Assembly (NCBI GenBank): GCA_016839425.1
Contig: JAEOUI010000116.1
Span: 1 to 10,793 of the forward strand
Source: Promethearchaeota archaeon
GTDB taxonomy: Archaea; Asgardarchaeota; Lokiarchaeia; Sigynarchaeales; SOKP01
Length of the DNA stretch: 10,793 nucleotides
Direction: 5' to 3'
Shown here: positions 5,348 to 10,793 of the stretch, in pieces
Numbering within the stretch: position 1 is the stretch's first letter
Layout: every line of letters begins with the position of its first letter
The notes under the pieces: generated by a model
Databases searched by the model: none
Told to the model about the DNA's origin: nothing
Seen by the model: the letters and a program-made list of their open reading frames with translations, nothing else
Translations under genes and position numbers: made by a program

Positions 5348-5881
5348 ATTCAAGACGCGTTATTTAAAGTTTGTATTTTTGGAGATGGAGGGGTTGGAAA
5401 AACCACTCTCCTAAATAGATACTTAACTGGCATATTCAAAGAAGATTCTGGAATAACTATTGGAGTAGATTTCCATTTAAAAAAAATCGAGATTGATGGA
5501 AAAAAAATATCCTTGCAGATTTGGGATTTTGCCGGAGAGGATCGCTTTCGGTTTCTCCTACCAAGCTATTTAATGGGCGCTTCGGGAGGAATCTTCATGT
5601 TTGACATCACGAGATATTCGAGCTTGAAAAACTTTAGCGATTGGCTAAGAATCGTCGATCAGGGAACCATTGCGGGCGAAGAAAGAATTCCTGTTTTAAT
5701 GGTAGGGAGTAAACTCGATCTAAACCACATAAGAGCGGTTTCTTCAGAAGAAGCAATAGAAATGGCAAAGGATAACGGACTTTATGGTTATGTAGAATGT
5801 TCATCTAAAACAGGTCAAAATGTAGAAAATATTTTTCTCGAATTGACTCGCGTAATGATGGAAAAAAACGACTTAACTTAA
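5348..5881 (+). CDS. Rab-like small GTPase lacking a canonical start codon
   Basis: A Ras-superfamily switch of the Rab-like type common in Lokiarchaeia. Reading upstream of the first standard start (TTG at 5513) recovers an intact G domain. Counting the ATT at 5348 as residue 1: G1 GDGGVGKT (12-19), G2 T37 in GITIGVDF, G3 WDFAGED (59-65), G4 SKLD (121-124, Ser in place of Asn), and G5 ECSSKTG (150-156). A 122-residue product from 5513 would lack the P-loop and switch I and could not bind GTP normally, so 5513 is not the true start. The frame is open back to the codon after TGA 5342-5344. In it, ATT 5348 falls where Rab-like proteins usually begin (xQDALFKVCIFG) and follows GGAGG. The switch II position of Ras Gln61 is Glu64. 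There is no C-terminal Cys for prenylation. Possibilities are an ATT start, a start codon lost by mutation or consensus error, or read-through from the ATG at 5261. Confidence 0.8.
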   Translation: MQDALFKVCIFGDGGVGKTTLLNRYLTGIFKEDSGITIGVDFHLKKIEIDGKKISLQIWDFAGEDRFRFLLPSYLMGASGGIFMFDITRYSSLKNFSDWLRIVDQGTIAGEERIPVLMVGSKLDLNHIRAVSSEEAIEMAKDNGLYGYVECSSKTGQNVENIFLELTRVMMEKNDLT

Positions 5882-6132
5882 CTTTCATCAGAAAATAGAC
5901 TTCTAATCAAAAAAATAAGATTTAGACAAACTTCAAATAAATTTTAAATTTTAAAAAAATAGATTAAATACAACTTTTAATATATATTATTTAATTCCAA
6001 TTTTTATAAAAATTTTAATTAGTTTGGAAATGTATTGATTCCATCTTTTGTCATGAGAATTTTTCGATAATATAATAACACATAAAAAATTCTTACAATG
6101 AACAAGTAATAAATTACATTAAAGGATTAAAA
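5882..6132 (+). promoter_or_regulatory. Gene-free AT-rich spacer with promoter of the TY-Chap-like gene
   Basis: These 251 bases hold no ORF of note on either strand and no RNA gene that I can see. T-rich and A-rich tracts just after 5882 could end the GTPase transcript. Near the right end, GTAATAAATT (about 6105-6114) lies about 24 bases before the ATG at 6133, and AAAGGA (6121-6126) is a modest Shine-Dalgarno-like match 6 bases before it. Confidence 0.35.
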
Positions 6133-6930
6133 ATGGATGAAAATTTATTAGTTGAAGGATTAAAAAAAGCCATAGAAAATAAATGTGCTTTCATAGTCGT
6201 GGCTGATCAGATCAAAAACATTTACGCCCAATTTGATTTTTCTTCGCTAGAAGAAAACGATTACATATGGGAGTTTGTATCAAACGAATATTTAAGCGAA
6301 GATTTCCAATTAACAGAAGAGAAAATCGAATTATTGAAAAATAAAGGATTTGAATCTACTGAGCACAATTTCTTAAAAACTATAGAAATCGAAAATATTT
6401 CTGCAGATAAACTCGCTCAAGATATAGCACAAGATACAATTAAAATATTTAACGATATTTATGATGTTTCTACATCGTCTATACTTGAATTTGAGATCTT
6501 CGATTGCTTGAACCACGATACTGAAGAAGTATTTGAGGTAAAGCAATCCGTAATTTATCAAGAAAATAATATATCTATTTTAAAAATTGGAAAACGTGGG
6601 CAATTATTCTTTAACGATGTAAAGATTAGTGAAGACGAGTTAACAAAAAGGTTAAACGAACTTAAAAAAAATAAATACCCACTTGCTTGTTTAAGAGAAG
6701 CACAAATGTATAACCCACCTAAAGATGTTGAGAATATCCTTAATAAAGTTAAAGCTTCCGGGGTAAAAATTTTATCAGAGGATGAAGTCCCTCCAGAATG
6801 GGGCGATATTGATGCGTTTAGTCTTTATTTAGCCCCAGATAAGTTTAGGTTTGCGGTCTTGAGAGGAGATGTTTTTGCTTTCGCTTACATTCCCAAAGGT
6901 TCAAAGGAACTCGTAATTTATCACAAATAA
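6133..6930 (+). CDS. TY-Chap-like/ExbD-like protein, N-terminal part of an interrupted gene
   Basis: A 265-residue product ending at TAA 6928-6930. Residues about 8-112 resemble the TY-Chap/YbjN-like chaperone fold: a strand pair around FIVVADQIKNIYAQF, then WEFVSNEYLSEDFQL, TEEKIELLKNKGFE and a long helix rich in Ala/Asp. This pattern is typical of type III secretion chaperone-like proteins. Residues about 147-215 resemble the soluble domain of ExbD: ISILKIGKRGQLFFND, VKISEDELTKRLNELKKN, then KVKASGVKI. No membrane anchor or signal peptide is present, so an ExbD transport role is not implied. After the TAA the same frame stays open to 7203, so the ancestral protein was probably about 356 residues. 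Whether the 265-residue form is functional is unknown. The ATG has AAAGGA 6 bases upstream. The domain calls rest on remembered family patterns and are moderate at best. Confidence 0.65.
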   Translation: MDENLLVEGLKKAIENKCAFIVVADQIKNIYAQFDFSSLEENDYIWEFVSNEYLSEDFQLTEEKIELLKNKGFESTEHNFLKTIEIENISADKLAQDIAQDTIKIFNDIYDVSTSSILEFEIFDCLNHDTEEVFEVKQSVIYQENNISILKIGKRGQLFFNDVKISEDELTKRLNELKKNKYPLACLREAQMYNPPKDVENILNKVKASGVKILSEDEVPPEWGDIDAFSLYLAPDKFRFAVLRGDVFAFAYIPKGSKELVIYHK

Positions 6931-7203
6931 GTTCCAGACACAGAAACAATTCTTCAAAAAGTAAATTTGTTAATAAGCGGAAATCGAATCATAGAATCAG
7001 GGCAATCGGATCCAGATTTTGCTTTTGTCGAAGAAAAAGAAAGCGAACCTTCCCTTCATCTAACGATATTGTTTAGCGAGGGAAAAGATTGGTCGACATG
7101 GTATCCTGAAAAAAGTATTGCCGGAAATTTTAAGTCCTTAATAAAGGATTGCGAAAAGATAGGCATAGATCGAATAGCCGAAGAAGATAAAGAAGATGTT
7201 TAA
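6931..7203 (+). pseudogene. C-terminal part of the TY-Chap/ExbD-like gene beyond the in-frame TAA
   Basis: The same frame as the gene at 6133 continues for 90 sense codons after TAA 6928-6930, to a second TAA at 7201-7203. The first residues (VPDTETILQKVNLLISG) form a plausible helix carrying straight on from the upstream protein. The rest has a conserved-looking ILFSEGKDWSTWYPEKS stretch and an acidic end. The first usable start is TTG at 6967, with no ribosome-binding motif, so independent expression is doubtful. It is best read as the displaced 3' part of one 356-residue gene. The TAA could be a real nonsense mutation, a consensus error or a read-through site. It converges on the gene at 7218 with 14 bases between. 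Confidence 0.6.
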
Positions 7204-7217
7204 ATCTACTTCTAATT

Positions 7218-7697
7218 TTATAAGTGATGAATGGCCTTAATCCACTTTCTTACAATATTAACATGTTTAAAAGCCCGTGTTTTCCATTCTTCTTCTTGAA
7301 CCCTTATTTCAATATTTGACTGATGAATAGAAGAGACCCACGCCCTAACATCCCAGAATTGCATAAACTTTACAATCCTGGCACTTTCCATAAAATATAA
7401 ACGATTATATCTTTTTTGTACTGGAATTCTTGATATATTATTTATAACAACGATTAGAAGAACAATATCAAGAAAAATCACGAGAATATTTAGAAATAAA
7501 TTTGAAAAAGTCATCATAATAGTAAGAAAAACGCTCAATAAGATTTTAATCAAGGCAATTGAGATTGGAAAACCCTTACTTTCCACAGTCTCTTTTATTA
7601 ATGGGTTGGCCTCTGAGCAACCCGTTTTTATGGCGATATTCGTTGATACTATATCCGCAATTTGGAGAATAGTAAATATTATTCCTAGAAAAATCAT
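7218..7697 (-). CDS. Small membrane protein, DUF5658-like
   Basis: A 159-residue protein with probable membrane helices at about 2-20, 44-63 and 66-88. The first helix carries D15 and T19 in QIADIVSTNIAI and is followed by EANP at 29-32. This arrangement (Asp and Thr in the helix, then a conserved E-NP) is what I associate with the DUF5658 family, whose function is unknown. The second half (about 95-159) is soluble, basic and aromatic (RYNRLYFMESARI and later VRKWIKAIHHL) and is not obviously part of that domain. The ATG at 7697 follows a TATA-like box about 21 bases upstream, so the gene is likely transcribed alone. Its neighbours give no clear functional hint. Confidence 0.65.
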   Translation of the reverse strand: MIFLGIIFTILQIADIVSTNIAIKTGCSEANPLIKETVESKGFPISIALIKILLSVFLTIMMTFSNLFLNILVIFLDIVLLIVVINNISRIPVQKRYNRLYFMESARIVKFMQFWDVRAWVSSIHQSNIEIRVQEEEWKTRAFKHVNIVRKWIKAIHHL

Positions 7698-7711
7698 TTA
7701 AAGGAGTTCGA

Positions 7712-7724
7712 TTAATAAATAATA
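7712..7724 (-). promoter_or_regulatory. TATA-like element for the DUF5658-like gene
   Basis: The minus strand reads TATTATTTATTAA, centred about 21 bases before the ATG at 7697. An A/T-only stretch in an AT-rich gap of 120 bases, so only a reasonable candidate. Confidence 0.4.
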
Positions 7725-7817
7725 TCTAAATCAAAAATGAAATTACTAGTTTTTATTTCTTTATATAAACATAAATTTAAAAAGAAAACTTAGAGACACT
7801 TTAACTACCATGAAACC

Positions 7818-8603
7818 TTAAGGATATCGATTTTTAATAAATTCGAAAATTAAATTTAATTCAAGTTTGGATAATTTTGGTATCCTCAGCTCTTTGGTGA
7901 TTTTTTTTAGTAAATCACCTTTCGATTGATCTTGATCCTCGTCCATTAGAGCTTTCGTGCTTTCTGCTCTATGTATGAAATTTTTAATGTCTCTTTGAAG
8001 AAGCTTGAGTTGTTCCTTTGGATTAAAAATTTCTAACGCTTTTTTAATGATTTCTTCCTCAAATTTCACTTTAGTGTTCCAAGGAATATTAAGAATATTT
8101 TTATTCAAATCAATAACTAAAAAATCTTTATATTTTTCTTTATCGTATTCACTTCTCTTGAGATTTAATACATCAGTATCAAAATCACGGTATTCTCTTG
8201 GCATGATTATTCTTCCCATTATCTGCAAGGCAGCAGCTATTTCGCTCGAGGTGTCATCCTGTAATATTACTCTCTTGTAGTTAAAGATTCTAGCATGCAT
8301 TAAATGAGATAACGGCTCCAGACCAATAAGTTTAATAGTATCGGCTAAACTTGGAAGATTTATGCGATTTTTTGAATTTGCTTCGATATTTTGTTCATGT
8401 TCCATCAAGACATCAATTCTTTCGTAACCCCTAACAATACCTTTTGTATCGACAAAGACTATAAATCTATGAGATCTACAAGCTGCACCCGCTGGTACTT
8501 CTATTTTAAAAATGCCAAATTTTTTTTGAGAGAGTATTTCTTCTGGAATGTTTATGCTGTTTTCATAATCGCAAATTGGGCATTTCACATGGACTTCTTT
8601 CAT
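7818..8603 (-). CDS. Zinc-ribbon protein of unknown function
   Basis: A 261-residue protein that begins with a probable zinc ribbon: C8-x2-C11 (CPICDYEN) and C42-x2-H45 (ACRSHRF), followed by FIVFVDTKGIVRGYERID (47-64). I associate this C-x2-C ... C-x2-H ... VRGY layout with conserved uncharacterised archaeal proteins, especially Asgard ones, but cannot name a family. The remainder is soluble and mixed helix/strand. A central part (about 90-135) contains LPSLADTIKLIGLEPLSHL and IAAALQIMGRIIM. A later part has DFLVIDLNKNILNIPW (161-176), then a long helical, charged C-terminus (about 180-261, including KEQLKLLQRDIKNFIHR). No DNA-binding helix-turn-helix is obvious. The ATG at 8603 keeps the zinc ribbon at the very N-terminus, which supports this start. 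No clear operon partner. Confidence 0.75.
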   Translation of the reverse strand: MKEVHVKCPICDYENSINIPEEILSQKKFGIFKIEVPAGAACRSHRFIVFVDTKGIVRGYERIDVLMEHEQNIEANSKNRINLPSLADTIKLIGLEPLSHLMHARIFNYKRVILQDDTSSEIAAALQIMGRIIMPREYRDFDTDVLNLKRSEYDKEKYKDFLVIDLNKNILNIPWNTKVKFEEEIIKKALEIFNPKEQLKLLQRDIKNFIHRAESTKALMDEDQDQSKGDLLKKITKELRIPKLSKLELNLIFEFIKNRYP

Positions 8604-8710
8604 TCGTTTTCACGCAAGTTATGATGTTAGCTATACTCCTCAATAAATTAGTATCGTCTTATTAATATAAATAATTTTATTTTCTGATAGTTGTTCTCTT
8701 TATTTCATTC

Positions 8711-9544
8711 TTATTTAAAAATTTTATTAAGCGTGGAAAATACAAAATTAGGGAAAAGATTATTATCACTATTTTTTTCCTTTTCCAAGTTAGAAACTGT
8801 ATCGAGAGTACTCACGCCTGTTAGAACCAGCGCAGTCTTGATTCCAGCACGATTCCCCGCTAAAATATCTGTTTCAAGACGATCTCCAAAAATTACTGCC
8901 TCTTCTGGTTTAATGCCTAATTCTTTGACTATCAGACGAATACCTTCTGGTTGAGGTTTCCCAAATATCTTTATTGGTTGTTGACCTGTACATGTCGCTA
9001 GAGCATTGACCATAACTCCAGCACCAGGCATTAAACCATCGGGAACAGGAAGGGTACTATCTGCATTTGTAGCATAAAATTTAGCACCACCTTCCAATAT
9101 GCATCTTTGAGCTAATGCAAGGTTCTCATAATTGAAATGTAGGTCCAAACCAACGATTACAAAATCTATCTCATGTGAATTCTTTTTCGAGGGTTTAGAA
9201 ATTACTTGATGTCCTAGAGCTTTCAACTCTTCTCTTAAACCATTCTCGCCAATAACAAATATTTTTGCATTTCTTTTTATCTCAGTTATTTCTTGGGCAG
9301 TAATGGAAGCACTCGTATAAAAATCAGAATAATCGCATGGTATATTTAACTTTTTTAGCCTTTCGACATAATTTTTTCTCGTAATTGTGGAATTATTAGA
9401 GTTATAGACTACCTTTACAGACATATTTTTTAAAGCTTGTATTACCTCGTCAGCTTTAGGTATTAGAGTTTGTCCCAGATAAACCACGCCATCCAAATCA
9501 AAAATTGCAACTTTTATATTTTGAAGGTCTTCAATTAATTTCAT
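8711..9544 (-). CDS. HAD-superfamily IIA phosphatase (NagD/phosphoglycolate-phosphatase-like)
   Basis: A cytosolic phosphatase of the HAD-IIA group, which dephosphorylates small phosphorylated metabolites such as phosphoglycolate, sugar phosphates or nucleotides. All four HAD motifs are present: I, DLDGVVYLG (16-24, nucleophile D16 and acid/base D18); II, NSNNST (48-53, S49); III, GKPQPEGI (195-202, K196); IV, GDRLETDI (220-227, D221 and D226 for magnesium). The C2-type cap lies between motifs II and III and has the usual FYATNADSTLPVPDG stretch. At 277 residues it is normal for the family. The ATG at 9544 places motif I at the expected distance. A TATA-like box at 9563-9575 suggests its own promoter, although the kinase gene upstream on the same strand ends only 41 bases away. 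The substrate cannot be assigned from sequence. Confidence 0.93.
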   Translation of the reverse strand: MKLIEDLQNIKVAIFDLDGVVYLGQTLIPKADEVIQALKNMSVKVVYNSNNSTITRKNYVERLKKLNIPCDYSDFYTSASITAQEITEIKRNAKIFVIGENGLREELKALGHQVISKPSKKNSHEIDFVIVGLDLHFNYENLALAQRCILEGGAKFYATNADSTLPVPDGLMPGAGVMVNALATCTGQQPIKIFGKPQPEGIRLIVKELGIKPEEAVIFGDRLETDILAGNRAGIKTALVLTGVSTLDTVSNLEKEKNSDNNLFPNFVFSTLNKIFK

Positions 9545-9562
9545 GATTGTGATTTTTAATCC

Positions 9563-9575
9563 TAATTTATTAATA
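9563..9575 (-). promoter_or_regulatory. TATA-like element for the HAD phosphatase gene
   Basis: The minus strand reads TATTAATAAATTA, centred about 25 bases before the ATG at 9544. It lies in the 41-base gap after the kinase gene and would allow the phosphatase to be transcribed independently. Confidence 0.45.
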
Positions 9576-9585
9576 TTGTATATTT

Positions 9586-10725
9586 TTAAAATCCTATGGG
9601 AATCGGAACAAAGACCGATACGAGACCTAATATTATGCTTATTGCAATGGGATTTAGAACATTATCGGCAATTATTATTGGAAAATAATCCAAGAGGAAA
9701 AAAATAATTGCTACAAGGAGTGCATAAAAGGGACCTACGAAAAAAAGTGCAATAAGAAAAGCGCTTCCTGCACCAGCGATAAAGCCTTCTATTGATTTTT
9801 CATCGCCTCCAATACAGATTATTTTATGTCTTCCATATTTTCTTCCAATTAATGCTGCTAAAGCGTCTGAAATACAAGAAACGGTGATTGCTGAAAGTGC
9901 TACGATATCAGGTATTAACCCCATCATGTATAGTAAATACGAGAAGATTGAACCGCTTATTAAATGGATCTGAGGACCAAATGCGTTGAATTCCTTATTT
10001 CTTAAAACAGATTTTGTAAGAAGGTTAAAAATCGAATATTCTGGACCCCATAGAATTCGTATTAGATCGGATAGTATCATAAAAAAGAAGGCAGCAATTA
10101 AAGCAAACATTGTCAGATCAATTATGGCTTTTAAATCTCCCGTGCCATATGGATATAATTCAGTACTGCCCCATAAAGAAGTATAGAACGATCCCATTTG
10201 TTTGATAGATATAATTAAACCATCGTTAACCATTTGAGTGAGGGGCGGTATGAAAAATAAACCGTAATACGCAATCAAAACGAGCAGGGCGGTCGAATGG
10301 AAACTTTTTCTTATTGCTTCCATTTTTAATGAGATCATGTCCTTATATGGGTTTTCCTTTCGAATCAGCACGATATATCGTTTTAAAGGACTCATATCTT
10401 GAGTATTTAGCTCAGGATCTTGATTTCGGGCATATTCAATCTTTTTTATAGTTCTTCTTATTAATATTGCATATGACATGTAAATTAAAAAGATAATTCC
10501 AAACCACCAAACCATAAATCCATTAAATGGATAAGGTAGAATCTCGTTGATTAAATTATAAACTCCAAAAAATCCAAAAAGCACACCACATATGAGTGTC
10601 GAACTCCCACCATAAATATTTTTAGAGTCGAATCCTTTTTTAGCAACGATAACGCCCAAAATAGCAAGAGAGAAGAATAATAACGAAATTACAATGTTAT
10701 ATAAAATTACTACGAGTTCCCACAT
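9586..10725 (-). CDS. CTP-dependent lipid kinase, Dgk1/Sec59 (dolichol kinase-like) family
   Basis: A polytopic membrane enzyme of the family containing yeast diacylglycerol kinase Dgk1, dolichol kinase Sec59 and phytol kinase, which phosphorylate lipid alcohols, generally with CTP, and are related to CDP-diacylglycerol synthases. Signature regions: EAIRKSFH (136-143, the RK-x2-H motif), SDALAALIGRKYGRHKI (286-302, for GDAxAxxxGxxxG), KSIEG (310-314), and ADNVLNPI (353-360). About nine hydrophobic segments are seen, with a charged cytoplasmic loop at about 90-138. The N-terminal part (1-90, three probable helices) looks like an extra module before the catalytic core. The 379 residues form a complete ORF with ATG at 10725. 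The substrate is probably an isoprenoid or diacylglycerol-type alcohol such as dolichol, geranylgeraniol or archaeol precursors; sequence alone cannot decide. The downstream HAD gene may be co-transcribed. Confidence 0.85.
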   Translation of the reverse strand: MWELVVILYNIVISLLFFSLAILGVIVAKKGFDSKNIYGGSSTLICGVLFGFFGVYNLINEILPYPFNGFMVWWFGIIFLIYMSYAILIRRTIKKIEYARNQDPELNTQDMSPLKRYIVLIRKENPYKDMISLKMEAIRKSFHSTALLVLIAYYGLFFIPPLTQMVNDGLIISIKQMGSFYTSLWGSTELYPYGTGDLKAIIDLTMFALIAAFFFMILSDLIRILWGPEYSIFNLLTKSVLRNKEFNAFGPQIHLISGSIFSYLLYMMGLIPDIVALSAITVSCISDALAALIGRKYGRHKIICIGGDEKSIEGFIAGAGSAFLIALFFVGPFYALLVAIIFFLLDYFPIIIADNVLNPIAISIILGLVSVFVPIPIGF

Positions 10726-10737
10726 AATATTTTGAAA

Positions 10738-10751
10738 TTATATTAATTTAA
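10738..10751 (-). promoter_or_regulatory. TATA-like region of the lipid kinase gene
   Basis: The minus strand reads TTAAATTAATATAA, between 13 and 26 bases before the ATG at 10725. It is the best box in the last 68 bases of the window. All that flank is AT-rich, so placement is approximate. Confidence 0.35.
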
Positions 10752-10793
10752 TGATATTAAAAATAAGAAATCATTATTAGATTTTTTTATAAA

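Noticed and set aside
5513..5881. TTG at 5513 as the start of a 122-residue GTPase.
   Set aside because: The frame upstream encodes the P-loop, switch I and the first strands of the same domain, so this start would cut a single domain in half.
6580..6780. ExbD-like segment as evidence for a TonB/Tol-type transport system.
   Set aside because: No transmembrane anchor, no ExbB/TolQ partner, and no outer membrane is expected in this kind of organism. Only a fold resemblance is claimed.
6967..7203. An independent 78-residue gene starting at TTG 6967.
   Set aside because: No ribosome-binding motif or promoter box precedes it, and the same frame runs unbroken back to the TAA at 6928-6930, which fits a continuation of the upstream gene better.
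8005..8954. Plus-strand ORFs opposite the zinc-ribbon and HAD genes (8005-8280, 8391-8624, 8691-8954).
   Set aside because: They lie antisense to genes with clear protein motifs, have Ser/Phe/Leu-rich compositions typical of antisense reading, and show no domains.
1..10793. CRISPR array, insertion sequence, integrase or prophage signals.
   Set aside because: No regularly spaced repeats, transposase or integrase motifs, or terminal inverted repeats were seen.

Overview
The window comes from an archaeon, very probably an Asgard archaeon of the Lokiarchaeia type. The DNA is AT-rich throughout. It encodes an archaeal TFIIB-family factor (TFB). It also carries a mix of eukaryote-like signalling proteins typical of Asgards: an Arf/Rag-like GTPase, a Rab-like GTPase and a Roadblock/LC7 protein. 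TATA-like boxes lie about 20-26 bases before several start codons and most of those starts lack a Shine-Dalgarno sequence, so mostly leaderless, single-gene transcripts are inferred. No tRNA, rRNA, CRISPR array or insertion sequence was seen.

Layout. 1-106: tail of an unknown gene, convergent with TFB (117-1070, minus). 1253-2500: a 415-residue GTPase divergent from TFB, with a helix-hairpin-helix-like N-terminus, an Arf-type G domain and a coiled-coil tail. 2527-3246 (minus): PAP2-type lipid phosphatase. 3317-3709 (minus): Roadblock protein, divergent across 47 bases from an M20 metallopeptidase homologue (3757-5142) that has lost several metal ligands. 5348-5881: a Rab-like GTPase whose complete G domain is readable only if translation starts at a non-standard codon. 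6133-7203: a TY-Chap/ExbD-like gene split by an in-frame TAA. 7218-7697 (minus): small DUF5658-like membrane protein. 7818-8603 (minus): zinc-ribbon protein of unknown function. 8711-9544 (minus): HAD-IIA phosphatase. 9586-10725 (minus): polytopic CTP-dependent lipid kinase of the Dgk1/Sec59 type. No gene-free stretch exceeds 300 bases; the longest are 5143-5347 and 5882-6132.

Two themes stand out. One is small-GTPase signalling: Arf-like, Roadblock and Rab-like genes within about 4.6 kb, where Roadblock proteins are known partners or regulators of such GTPases. The other is lipid phosphate chemistry: a PAP2 phosphatase, a Dgk1/Sec59-type kinase and a HAD phosphatase. Most genes change strand or have their own promoter, so joint action is inferred from proximity and not from shared operons.

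The most notable features are the Rab-like gene without a normal start codon, the neighbouring gene interrupted by TAA, and the peptidase homologue with a degenerate metal centre. The first two lie within 1.6 kb of each other. This could reflect local gene decay, consensus errors, or unusual translation.
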